A DNA stretch of 64,000 nt. Origin: Acidipila rosea (GTDB taxonomy: Bacteria > Acidobacteriota > Terriglobia > Terriglobales > Acidobacteriaceae). Shown here one piece after another: positions 54,808 to 63,265 of this stretch. The first letter of the stretch is position 1. Each line of letters opens with the position of its first letter. Location: the NCBI RefSeq assembly GCF_004339725.1, contig NZ_SMGK01000006.1, forward strand, positions 186,001-250,000. The letters run 5' to 3'. The notes under the pieces were generated by a model. It was not told the origin of the DNA, did no database searches, and was given only the letters and a program-made list of their open reading frames with translations. The translations under genes and the position numbers were made by a program.

Positions 54808-57020
54808 CGCAGGTAGGCCTCTGTGAGTCCGCCGTCGACCGGAATGAGATGGCCGGTGGTGCAGCGGGCGTGCGGCCCGGCGAGGAAGAGGATCGCCTCG
54901 GCGCAGTCCTTGGGATCGATAGGCTTGTGAGTCAGCGTGCGCTTGGCGTAGAAGCCGGCAAGGATGGTGCGGAGATCTTCGTCGGTCGCCGATTCCTCGA
55001 AGGGGAGATTGTACTTTTTGAGCGAAGCGATAACGCGGTCGCGCGGGAACATGGTCGAGCCCTTAACCACGGTCGCGGGACTGATGCCATTGACGCGGAC
55101 GAGCGGCGCAAGAGTGACGGCTAGCTCGCGGACCAGGTGGCTGACAGCAGCCTTGCTGACGTCGTAGGCTTCACTGCCGCGCTTGGCGACCACGGCGTTG
55201 GCAGAGCTGGTCAGAACGACGCAGCCGTCAAGTCCCTGCGCGGTGAAAAGCTTTGCTGCTTCATCAGCGAGGAGATAGTTGGCGGTGACGTTGACCTCAA
55301 GGGTGAGCGCCCATTGCGCATCGGAGATGACTCCGTCGGGCGATGACGGAAAGAGCGCTGCCGTGTTGATGAGGATATCCATGCCGCCGTAGTGCGCGAC
55401 AACCGCATCGAGCGCCTGGCGGATGGAGGAGCGATCGCGAATGTCGATGCGAACGGCGACGGCGGTCTCTTTGCCGGCGATCGCCTTCACCTCTTCGGCA
55501 ACGCGCTGCGCGCCTTCAAAATCGCGGTCGGCGACCGCCACATGCGCGCCACGATGGGCAGCGAGCAACGCTGCTTCACGGCCGATGCCGCTGCCTCCGC
55601 CGACGATGAGGGCGATGTTGCGGCTGAGCTCTTTCTCCGGGGGCTGACGGCGAATCTTTGCTTCTTCCAGTGCCCAGTACTCGATACGGAAGGCTTCGCT
55701 GGCAGGCAAGGCGACGTAGTTGGAGTGGACCTTGAAGGCAGAGGCGGGCGCAGCGGGACCAGCCTGCGGCACCTCAATATCGCAGGGCAGTTCGCCGCTG
55801 CCGCCGAGCGCATCGGCGCCGTGCATGACGTGGATGGCATTTGTGTAGAACTCGCCGGTGATGCGCGACTCGCTCTTGTTTTTGCCGAAGCTGAACATGC
55901 CGATGCCGGGGACGAGGACGACGGTGGGATTGGCATCGCGGATCGCGGGCGAGGCGGGCAGCGCGTGGGTCTTGTAGTAGTCGGCGTATTCACGGCGGTA
56001 TTGCGCGATGGCGCTGTCAATTTTCTCGTGAAGAGCGGTGAGGTCGCCGGCAGGATCCCAGTCGATGAACATGGGGCGAATCTTGGTGCGGATGAAATGA
56101 TCGGGGCAACTGGTGCCAAGATGTGCGAGCGGCGGAGCGTTGTGGGAATCGACGAAGTCGAGGACCTCCGGCAGATCGCTATAGGTGCCGATGAGCTTGC
56201 GAGCGGCGGAGACGCGGCCGCGCAGGACGGGCATGATCTTCGTTGCGAGTTCCGCGCGGTCGGAGCGCGCCTCGTAACGCTTGCCGCCGAAGAGCTTGCC
56301 TTGCTTCTTCTCAGCGTGAGCGTGGACGAACTGACCGAGATGGTCGATGACGGTGATGGTGTTCAGGTAGCACTCACGCTGGGTCGAGCCCCAGGTGAAG
56401 AGGCCGTGGCCGCCCAGCACGACGCCGTCGCAGCCCGGGTGTTGCTCGACGACTTCGCGCATCATCATGGCCAGCTCGAAACCGGGACGCTGCCATGGCA
56501 GCCACACGAGATGGTGGCCAAACTCTCGGTTGAACTCCTCCATCTTTTCGACGCCGTTGGCGGATGCTGCGAGAGCGATGCCCCAGTCGGGGTGCAGATG
56601 GTCTACATGCGGGAAGGGCAGAAAGCCGTGCAGCGGGGTGTCGATGGAACTGGCAACGGCGTTATTGCCGAAGACGCAGAGGGGATACATGGCGACCATT
56701 TCATCTTCAAGCTCGACGCCCTGGTACTTGTTGCGAAGGGCGAGCAGCTTGTCAAGATAAAGGGTCGCAAAGCCGGAGGTCTTGATGGTGCCAAGATCGC
56801 CGCCACTGCCCTTGACCCACATCACCTGCCTGCGCTCGCCATCGAGCGGGTCGGTAAATTCGAGCTTGGAGCTGGTGTTGCCTCCGCCGAAGTTGGTGAG
56901 CCGCAGGTCGGAGCCGAGGAGATTCGAGCGGTACTCGAGCAGTTCGGGGCCGCTGAGTTTGTCGGCGACGGCGGGATTCCATTTGTCGGTGAGATAGCGG
57001 AGCTGGATGGCGGTGCTCAT
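54804..57020 (-). CDS. rhaD: Bifunctional rhamnulose-1-phosphate aldolase / alcohol dehydrogenase
   Basis: A 738-residue fusion. Residues about 30-450 form a class II aldolase (SGPELLEYRSNLLGSDLRLT, GDLGTIKTSGFATLYLD, VVLGGHGLFTWG), which splits L-rhamnulose-1-phosphate into dihydroxyacetone phosphate and L-lactaldehyde. Residues about 475-738 are an SDR (ALIVGGGSGIGREAALLAA, DILINTAALFPS, YDVSKAAVSHLVRELAV), which should process lactaldehyde. This arrangement is the known bifunctional family (Rhizobium RhaD, Bacillus RhaEW), so no separate aldolase is needed. It lies between the regulator and rhaB, overlaps rhaB by 4 bases, and has its own 136-base leader with a palindrome. Confidence 0.94.
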   Translation of the reverse strand: MSTAIQLRYLTDKWNPAVADKLSGPELLEYRSNLLGSDLRLTNFGGGNTSSKLEFTDPLDGERRQVMWVKGSGGDLGTIKTSGFATLYLDKLLALRNKYQGVELEDEMVAMYPLCVFGNNAVASSIDTPLHGFLPFPHVDHLHPDWGIALAASANGVEKMEEFNREFGHHLVWLPWQRPGFELAMMMREVVEQHPGCDGVVLGGHGLFTWGSTQRECYLNTITVIDHLGQFVHAHAEKKQGKLFGGKRYEARSDRAELATKIMPVLRGRVSAARKLIGTYSDLPEVLDFVDSHNAPPLAHLGTSCPDHFIRTKIRPMFIDWDPAGDLTALHEKIDSAIAQYRREYADYYKTHALPASPAIRDANPTVVLVPGIGMFSFGKNKSESRITGEFYTNAIHVMHGADALGGSGELPCDIEVPQAGPAAPASAFKVHSNYVALPASEAFRIEYWALEEAKIRRQPPEKELSRNIALIVGGGSGIGREAALLAAHRGAHVAVADRDFEGAQRVAEEVKAIAGKETAVAVRIDIRDRSSIRQALDAVVAHYGGMDILINTAALFPSSPDGVISDAQWALTLEVNVTANYLLADEAAKLFTAQGLDGCVVLTSSANAVVAKRGSEAYDVSKAAVSHLVRELAVTLAPLVRVNGISPATVVKGSTMFPRDRVIASLKKYNLPFEESATDEDLRTILAGFYAKRTLTHKPIDPKDCAEAILFLAGPHARCTTGHLIPVDGGLTEAYLR

Positions 57021-57086
57021 GGTGTGCCTCGTTCTGGAGATGACAACTCTACTATGATGGCAGGCGAACTATCAATAGGGCAAGTA

Positions 57087-57098
57087 TTTCTATAGAAA
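57087..57098. promoter_or_regulatory. 12-bp perfect palindrome upstream of the aldolase gene
   Basis: TTTCTATAGAAA is a perfect palindrome 67 bases before the start codon, in an AT-rich stretch between the regulator and aldolase genes. It is a candidate operator for the neighbouring IclR-type regulator; a related site lies before rhaT. Confidence 0.45.
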
Positions 57099-57156
57099 CA
57101 AATCTGTAGACGCATGACTGCTGTGTGCCAGCTCCATCCTGGCGGAGATAGAGCTT

Positions 57157-58251
57157 TTAGGCCAGCGCCGCGGCCTCGCTTCTGCCTATCATCTTGTGCT
57201 GCACATAGTTATAGGGTGGGACGGTCTGCCCCTGCAGCAGAGCGAGCCCGAGCTGGATGAGGCTCGGGCCATACTGGCTGACCTCGTGGGAGACCGAACC
57301 GATGACCGGGCAGCCGGGCTTGCGCATCTCTTCAATGATCTCGGGGAGCGCATCCTGGCCGACGATGACGACGTGCTTTTCTCTCTTGTGCTCGCGGACG
57401 GCAGCGAGGGCGCCGAGGGCGCTCGTGTCTGTCGCGGTGGCGATGAGGATGTGCTTGTCTTTTGGGTGGCGCTTCAGGAAATCGGAGACTACTTTGTGGC
57501 TCTTATCGCGAAGGCCGCGGCAGTCGATGCGGACGAAGGACTCGACGGCCGGTCCGTCGAGAAGAGAGCGGACGCCCTCAAAGGCGCCGGTGATGCGGCT
57601 CTGGACAAGGGGGCCTGCCTCTTCCAGATCCAGACCGAGAATCCAGTCCACTTTGCCGCCCCAGTTCTCGCGGGCGTAGTTGGCCAGCAGTTCGCCTGCT
57701 TCAAAACCGACGCGGTAGTTGTCGACGCCGAAGTAGGTTGCGTGAGGGTGAGGAATGTCGATGGCGATGAGGGGTGTTCCGGCGGCGGAGATGCGGTCGG
57801 CGATGATCGGCGCGACCTGCTGCTCAACCTGAAACTCGATGACCAGGTCGACGCGGCTGCGTATGAACTCCTCAGCGTTGGCGACGGCAGTGGCTGCGTC
57901 GTAACGGTTATCGAGGATGAGCAGATCGACACCGGCCGAGGCTGCTGCGGACTGCAGGCTCTCGGTAACAGCCTGAGAAAAGGGCAGATCGGCGCTCTGC
58001 CCCCCGAAGCCGAAGCGCAGCTTCTTGGGTCGGGTAACCTGGCGGTAGAGGCCGTCCTGCGACTGGGCGAGATAGCCGCGATGCACAAATGTCTTAAGGA
58101 TGCGGTAGACGGTGGTTTTAGAGATGCGTGTGCGCTGATGAATCGCTTCAAGTGCCAGAGGACGGTTTTCGCTCTGCAGGAGCTCGAGAATATCAAGGGC
58201 CTTGGAGAGGATGGGGATCAGGTAAAGCCGTTTGGTAGTTTTCTTGGGCAC
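57157..58251 (-). CDS. Chimeric regulator: IclR-type HTH fused to a sugar-binding (PBP type 1) domain
   Basis: About 364 residues from the GTG at 58251, chosen because AGGAAGG lies 9 bases upstream; an in-frame TTG at 58281 would lie before that site. Residues about 14-70 form an IclR-like winged HTH (LSKALDILELLQSENRPLAL, TRISKTTVYRILKTFVHRGY). The rest is a periplasmic-binding-protein fold without a signal peptide: LRFGFGGQSADLPFSQAVTE, LLILDNRYDAATAVANAEEF, PLIAIDIPHPHATYFGVDNY, VVIVGQDALPEIIEEMRKPG. The sugar-binding domain therefore replaces the usual IclR effector domain, as in LacI-type logic. It lies between rhaI and the aldolase gene and very probably reads rhamnose or a phosphorylated intermediate. 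Confidence 0.88.
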   Translation of the reverse strand: MPKKTTKRLYLIPILSKALDILELLQSENRPLALEAIHQRTRISKTTVYRILKTFVHRGYLAQSQDGLYRQVTRPKKLRFGFGGQSADLPFSQAVTESLQSAAASAGVDLLILDNRYDAATAVANAEEFIRSRVDLVIEFQVEQQVAPIIADRISAAGTPLIAIDIPHPHATYFGVDNYRVGFEAGELLANYARENWGGKVDWILGLDLEEAGPLVQSRITGAFEGVRSLLDGPAVESFVRIDCRGLRDKSHKVVSDFLKRHPKDKHILIATATDTSALGALAAVREHKREKHVVIVGQDALPEIIEEMRKPGCPVIGSVSHEVSQYGPSLIQLGLALLQGQTVPPYNYVQHKMIGRSEAAALA

Positions 58252-58343
58252 GCGGGCGAGCCTTCCTGGAGCCGGATTCAACAGCGGACACTAAAGTATG
58301 CACTGCGCAGGCATCTATTTCCAATACGGAACTGATGTAACGT

Positions 58344-59513
58344 TTACGCATAGGTGCTGATGCTCTTCGCGTTGCGCTCCCTGCGCTCAGCGGTGATGCG
58401 CTCGACATAGCCGCTCTCGCGCAGCGCGGCGAGAGGGTCTTCGGGCAGGCCACGGGTGCGGCGCCAGTCGCGCAGCGTCGGTCGCACATCCTGCCAGAAG
58501 GCGTCGCGGAAGCACTCCTCGGCCTCGACGGTGCGTGAGCTATCCTGCAGTTCGCGGAGCCGCGGCCGGTCAATGAGTGCGGCCTTGGCGTAAAGCTCCT
58601 GGGCGGTGACAACGCTCTGGACCATGGCCTCGAGCTTGCCCTTGATGTTGTGGCTCTGGTCGATCATGAAGGCGATATCGGCGCTTCCACCCGCCCCCTG
58701 CTCATGAATCTCATGGAAGATGCGGAAGAGTTGATAAGGATCGATGGAGCCGAGGGTGAGGTCGTCGTCGGCGAAGCGGCGGTCGTTGAAATGGAAGCCG
58801 CCGAGGGCGTTGAGGTGCAGGAGCCAGGCTACGATCTGCTCAATATTCTGCGCCTGATAGTGGTGGCCGGTGTCTACCAGGACGCGGGCCTGGGGTCCGG
58901 CGCTGCGGGCGAGCTCCAGGGCCATGCCCCAGTCGGCAACGTCGGTGTGATAGAAGGCAGGCTCAAACGGCTTATATTCGACCAGCATGCGTTGACCCGG
59001 GACGAGGGCGGCATGCAGGGCGCTCAGCGACTCTTCCATCCAGCCGATACGGCGGCTAATGCTCTGCGTGCCCGGGTAGTTCGAGCCGTCGGCGATCCAG
59101 AGCGAGATGTCGCGGGAGCCGACGGCGGCGGCAATCGCAGCCGACTCGATCATGTGGCTGGTGGCGCGTTCGCGGATGGCAGGGTCGGGGTTGGCAATCG
59201 AGCCGAACTTGTACTCCTGATCCTGGAAGAGGTTGGGATTGATGGAGCCGGCGCGGATGCCGTATTTCGCCTCGAGCGCCTTGATGGCCCCGGCATCTTT
59301 GACGCCCTGGGGCAGATCCCACTGCACGTGAAGAGCAAGGGTGGGGGTGACGCCTGTGAGCGCATGGACCTGGGCAGCGTCGGCAAACTTCTCCTCAATT
59401 GTCGAGGCGGCGGCAGCCTGCTGGAACTTGCCGAAGCGGGTACCGGTGTTTGCGAATCCCCAGGAGGGTATTTCGATCTGGAAGGTGTCGAGGGCTCGGG
59501 ATATCTGCTCCAT
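58344..59513 (-). CDS. rhaI: L-rhamnose isomerase
   Basis: A 389-residue enzyme that converts L-rhamnose to L-rhamnulose. The start is EIPSWGFANTGTRFGKFQ. The metal-binding sequence includes SLWIADGSNYPGTQ, RMLVEYKPFEPAFYHTDVAD, VLVDTGHHYQAQNIEQIVAW, and GGFHFNDRRFADDDLTLGSI. This is the RhaI (Pseudomonas stutzeri L-rhamnose isomerase-like) branch of the xylose-isomerase fold, not E. coli RhaA. It is divergent from rhaT with a 242-base spacer, and the regulator gene follows 92 bases downstream. It supplies rhamnulose for RhaB. Confidence 0.94.
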   Translation of the reverse strand: MEQISRALDTFQIEIPSWGFANTGTRFGKFQQAAAASTIEEKFADAAQVHALTGVTPTLALHVQWDLPQGVKDAGAIKALEAKYGIRAGSINPNLFQDQEYKFGSIANPDPAIRERATSHMIESAAIAAAVGSRDISLWIADGSNYPGTQSISRRIGWMEESLSALHAALVPGQRMLVEYKPFEPAFYHTDVADWGMALELARSAGPQARVLVDTGHHYQAQNIEQIVAWLLHLNALGGFHFNDRRFADDDLTLGSIDPYQLFRIFHEIHEQGAGGSADIAFMIDQSHNIKGKLEAMVQSVVTAQELYAKAALIDRPRLRELQDSSRTVEAEECFRDAFWQDVRPTLRDWRRTRGLPEDPLAALRESGYVERITAERRERNAKSISTYA

Positions 59514-59672
59514 AAATTCCTCCGGGGCACTTGCTGTTAAAAGGTAAAGCGTGAAACAAGAACGCGAAACGACATACTACTACATTTTAGAAACTTCGTA
59601 TCTATTGGAACTCTAGTAACGGGTCAGCTCTTTGCATGCGATCACCATGAGGGGCCCGGTTTTGATTCAATA

Positions 59673-59686
59673 GGAACTATATTTCC
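59673..59686. promoter_or_regulatory. Palindrome-like element in the rhaI/rhaT spacer
   Basis: GGAACTATATTTCC is an imperfect palindrome (one mismatched pair) about 70 bases before rhaT. It shares the AT centre and A/T-rich flanks with the palindrome before the aldolase gene; ATTGGAACT and TTTAGAAAC occur nearby in the same spacer. It may be another binding site for the chimeric regulator. Confidence 0.4.
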
Positions 59687-59755
59687 ATTCCATCTCTAAT
59701 CCGGTACGATGATCCGGGTCGAGACACTGATCGAAAACTTGCGATTGAGGGATGC

Positions 59756-60898
59756 GTGGGGCCGAATCCGTTTATAGGCGTTGTTTTTCACTGGATAGGA
59801 GGGCTGGCGTCGGCGAGCTGCTATCTGCCGTTCCGCGGCATCCGGCGCTGGTCGTGGGAGATCTATTGGCTGCTGCAGGGCGTCTTCAGCTGGATCATCG
59901 CGCCGCTGTTCTTTGCCGGGCTGCTGGTGCCGGACCTGTTTTCGGTATTGCATGCCGCGCCTGCTTCGAGCCTGTTCTATGCATGGTTCTGGGGGCTGCT
60001 GTGGGGCGTGGGAGGGCTGACCTTCGGGCTGTCAGTCCGCTATCTCGGGATCGCACTGGGATATCCGATCGCCCTGGGGCTGTGTACGGCGTTTGGCACG
60101 CTGATGCCACCGATCTTCAGCGGGCAGATGGGAGCGATTGCCCATTCGACCTCAGGGCAGGTGATCCTGCTGGGTATCGGCGTGTGCATGGCGGCAATTG
60201 TGGTGAGCGGGGCCGCGGGCAAATCGAAGGAAAGTGAACTGACGGCCGAGGAGAAGCAGGCAACGGTGGAGGAGTTCTCCTATCCGAAGGGGCTGGCGGT
60301 GGCGATCTTCGCCGGGATCATGAGCGCCTGCTTTGCCTATGGGCTGGCTGCGGGCAAACCGATTGCAGAGATTGCACGGGTGCGGCTGGCCGCCAATGGT
60401 CGTGCGGACCTGTGGCAAAACCTGCCCGTGCTGGTGGTGGTGCTGTGGGGAGGGTTCATGACGAACTTCCTGTGGTGCGCGTGGCTGATTGTGAAGAATC
60501 GCTCAGTGGCGCAGTATGCGGGCGAGGCAGCGGATGGTGGCTCGCCAGTGCAGGGACGCGCGCTGCTGATGAACTACTTCATGGCGGCAGTGGCGGGCGT
60601 TACGTGGTACTTCCAGTTCTTCTTCTATTCGATCGGACAGACGAAGATGGGCAAGTATGACTTCTCCAGCTGGACGCTGCATATGGCGAGCATCATCCTG
60701 TTTTCGACGATCTGGGGAATCATGCTGAAGGAGTGGCGCGGAACAAGCAGCCGGACGCGGTGGCTGGTGGGCTTTGGGATTTTCCTGCTGATAGCTTCGA
60801 CGGTGATCGTGGGCTACGGCAACTATCTCAAGGTAGGAGAGGATAGCGCGAAGCCTGTAGCTACTTCTTTTCTTCGTGGTACTCCTGCTCGGTATTGA
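59756..60898 (+). CDS. rhaT: L-rhamnose/proton symporter RhaT
   Basis: A 380-residue inner-membrane transporter with about ten helices, starting GTG after GAGGG. The beginning ([20 protein letters not shown]) and [19 protein letters not shown] match the RhaT signature closely. Later segments are [35 protein letters not shown] and [20 protein letters not shown]. The length is close to E. coli RhaT (344) with an extended central loop and C-terminus. It imports L-rhamnose for RhaI. Its 3' end overlaps the convergent oxidoreductase gene by 38 bases, so the last dozen codons are shared antisense. Confidence 0.95.
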   Translation: MGPNPFIGVVFHWIGGLASASCYLPFRGIRRWSWEIYWLLQGVFSWIIAPLFFAGLLVPDLFSVLHAAPASSLFYAWFWGLLWGVGGLTFGLSVRYLGIALGYPIALGLCTAFGTLMPPIFSGQMGAIAHSTSGQVILLGIGVCMAAIVVSGAAGKSKESELTAEEKQATVEEFSYPKGLAVAIFAGIMSACFAYGLAAGKPIAEIARVRLAANGRADLWQNLPVLVVVLWGGFMTNFLWCAWLIVKNRSVAQYAGEAADGGSPVQGRALLMNYFMAAVAGVTWYFQFFFYSIGQTKMGKYDFSSWTLHMASIILFSTIWGIMLKEWRGTSSRTRWLVGFGIFLLIASTVIVGYGNYLKVGEDSAKPVATSFLRGTPARY

Positions 60899-62432
60899 TC
60901 TCCCACAGCACCTTTTTATCGAGGTTGCCGGAGAGGATGCCGTCCACGGCGGTCATGGCGGTGAGCATTGAATGATCCTGGTTGTTGTACTTGTGCATGC
61001 CGTTGCGACCAACCAGGAACAGGTTCTCGAAGCGCTCCATGTAGCGGATAATTTCATCGAAGCGGTCATAGGTCCCGAAGTATGCCGGGTATGTCTTGGG
61101 CACGCGGACGACGTGGGCATCGAGGACATCGGCTGCCTTGAGGATGCCTATCTTTTCTATCTCGGCGATGGCGAACTTCTTGAGGTCTTCATCCTGCATC
61201 TTCCACAGGTCGTCGCGGTCGTAGCAGAAGTACTCGAGCCCGATCCATGTCTTGTCAGGATCGGCAACCATATAAGGGCTCCAGTTATTGAAGATCTGCA
61301 GGCGGCCTACCAGCACATCGGGCTCCTGAATGTAAATCCATGTGTCCTTGAGCGGGGAGCCATCAGGTTCAGTGACGGTGAGCTTGTTGACGAGGAGGCC
61401 AACCGTGACGAAGTCGCGGTAGATGAGACCATCGCTGATCTGTTTTATCTCCGCGGGAATCTCCACATCGAGACTGCGAATGAGTTCGCGCACGGGCATT
61501 GTGGAGAAAACATAATCTGCGCGAAAGGTTCTACGGTCGCCCGAGTGGCTGGTGGCCTCGACGGAGGCGATGCGATTGCCTTCAACGTGAAGCGCTGTAA
61601 CGCGCCAGCCCATGTGCAGTTCACCGCCTCCCTGCGTTACCAGGTCAGCGGCATGCTCCCATAACTGTCCCGGGCCGTATTTGGGATAGAGAAACTTCTC
61701 GATGAGTGAAGTCTCTGTACCTTTCTGGGATAAGTCGGTGGGCTTCTTTTTGGAAAAAGTTGTCTTCAAAAAGTGCAGGACGGCAGTACGAAGCGAGAGC
61801 CCTTTAATGCGCTGCGCGCCCCACTCGGCGCTGATGTGGTCGCAGGGAACACCCCATACCTTTTCCGTATAGGACTTGAAGAAAGTGAGATAGAGTTCGC
61901 GCCCGAAGCGGTTGATGAGGAAGTCTTCGAGGGTAGTTTCATTCTTGCGCGGAAACAGCCTGGCGGCGAGATAGCTGATGCCTATCTTCAAGGTGCGCCA
62001 TGCGCCAAGCTGCTTGAGGGTCTTTGCATTCAGAGCGAGAGGGTAGTCAAAGAAGCTGCGCAGAAAATAGATGCGGCTCTTGCGCGGGCGTACCAGCATG
62101 ACAAGATCAGTGTTTTCGGCGGAGGCCTGCCCGGTAGCGACCGTGCGCTGCTTGTTCTGATACTGAATGGAATGGTTGTCGCCGCTTTCGCAGGCGGCAA
62201 CAGGCAGCAGGGCAGTCCACCAGTTCATGACACGATCGCTCTTGGAAAAAAAGCGATGGCCGCCGATGTCCATGCGGTTGCCGTTGTGGCGAATGGTGCG
62301 GGAGATGCCGCCGATCTCATGGCTCGCTTCGAGCACGATGGGCTGAATCTCCGACCGGCGCACAAACTCCAGCGCGGCGGTCAGGCCGGCGGGGCCTGCT
62401 CCTATGATGACGGCGTTCTGCTTTGTCGGCAT
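60861..62432 (-). CDS. FAD-dependent oxidoreductase (UDP-galactopyranose-mutase/protoporphyrinogen-oxidase-like)
   Basis: A 523-residue flavoprotein. The N-terminal FAD motif is [20 protein letters not shown], and [16 protein letters not shown] lies where NAD(P)/FAD amine-oxidase-like proteins bind the cofactor. Further blocks are [54 protein letters not shown] and a C-terminal [20 protein letters not shown]. The YTEKVWG and NNQDHS motifs are shared by a group of proteins next to polysaccharide or UGM genes. The substrate is unknown. It overlaps rhaT at the 3' ends by 38 bases. Confidence 0.88.
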   Translation of the reverse strand: MPTKQNAVIIGAGPAGLTAALEFVRRSEIQPIVLEASHEIGGISRTIRHNGNRMDIGGHRFFSKSDRVMNWWTALLPVAACESGDNHSIQYQNKQRTVATGQASAENTDLVMLVRPRKSRIYFLRSFFDYPLALNAKTLKQLGAWRTLKIGISYLAARLFPRKNETTLEDFLINRFGRELYLTFFKSYTEKVWGVPCDHISAEWGAQRIKGLSLRTAVLHFLKTTFSKKKPTDLSQKGTETSLIEKFLYPKYGPGQLWEHAADLVTQGGGELHMGWRVTALHVEGNRIASVEATSHSGDRRTFRADYVFSTMPVRELIRSLDVEIPAEIKQISDGLIYRDFVTVGLLVNKLTVTEPDGSPLKDTWIYIQEPDVLVGRLQIFNNWSPYMVADPDKTWIGLEYFCYDRDDLWKMQDEDLKKFAIAEIEKIGILKAADVLDAHVVRVPKTYPAYFGTYDRFDEIIRYMERFENLFLVGRNGMHKYNNQDHSMLTAMTAVDGILSGNLDKKVLWEINTEQEYHEEKK

Positions 62433-62659
62433 TGCATTCTCCGGAGATGCGCTGGTTGCCTGGCTTAACTATGACTCAGCACAATCCGTAAAAATCTCCT
62501 GGAGATCTATAGAGGTATTGACTGAAAGCGATATTCATCCTGCGGCGGTCACCACTGCAGCAGCTTCCCTACTCGATTATCTAAACGAGTAAGCAGGGAG
62601 TCAAACCAACTCCATGTGTGAAGAGAGCGCACTGTAATCTCCGGAAGGTAAGTGCGTAG

Positions 62660-63136
62660 TCAGGGAGTTGCACTTCTAGTACTTAGTTTCCGGGTAAGTG
62701 CGTCGAGGAAAATGTCTTGACTTTTCAGAATTCGCTGCTGTGCTTCAGGGATTGCGAACCAGGCGCCCCGGTCCACTTCCGGAAATTCGGTCAGGCGGCC
62801 GGAGTGCGGCGGCCACTCCAGTTGGAAGAGGTTGCTCCTGAGATCGATCGGATCACGATCGCCTTCAAAGGCCCATGCAGTGACTAACTTACCGCCTGCC
62901 TGCTTAGCTGTGCCAAGCTCAAGGAAAGGTCCATCAGCGACGAAGCCGGTCTCTTCTTTGAATTCGCGCAGAGCCGCCTGCAGCGGATCTTCCCCTGCCG
63001 TGTATTCGCCTTTGGGCAAGGACCATGCGCCAAGGTCCTTCTTTGCCCAGAATGGGCCGCCGGGGTGAACGAGGAAGACTTCAAGATGGTGATTCCGGCG
63101 GCGATACATCAGCAAGCCTGCACTTTGCTTTGCCAC
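62660..63136 (-). CDS. NUDIX hydrolase
   Basis: A 158-residue pyrophosphohydrolase. The NUDIX box is KGEYTAGEDPLQAALREFKE followed by ETG, carrying the G-x5-E-x7-RE-x2-EE-x-G pattern. Before it, SAGLLMYRRRNHHLEVFLVH and GGPFWAKKDLGAWSLP are typical of the family that also holds diadenosine-polyphosphate hydrolases. No neighbouring gene suggests a special substrate. It is divergent from the aldo/keto reductase gene. Confidence 0.92.
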   Translation of the reverse strand: MAKQSAGLLMYRRRNHHLEVFLVHPGGPFWAKKDLGAWSLPKGEYTAGEDPLQAALREFKEETGFVADGPFLELGTAKQAGGKLVTAWAFEGDRDPIDLRSNLFQLEWPPHSGRLTEFPEVDRGAWFAIPEAQQRILKSQDIFLDALTRKLSTRSATP

Positions 63137-63265
63137 GAGAGATTGCCCCTGTTGAAGTATGAAGTATAGCGATGCAGATGGCCTGTGCGAGGACTGGATG
63201 CTGCCGTGGCCGTAACCTTCTGATTACGGATTTGTGGTAGGATTCGCTTTATTCATGGAGGATGT

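Noticed and set aside
55392..57095. 567-residue open frame on the plus strand
   Set aside because: It is antisense to the aldolase/dehydrogenase gene, which has clear family motifs. The open frame is an effect of high GC content.
57196..58335. 379-residue open frame on the plus strand
   Set aside because: It is antisense to the IclR/sugar-binding regulator, which has recognisable domains and a ribosome site.
62404..62592. 62-residue plus-strand frame before the NUDIX gene
   Set aside because: It begins antisense to the oxidoreductase start, has no ribosome site and shows no family resemblance.
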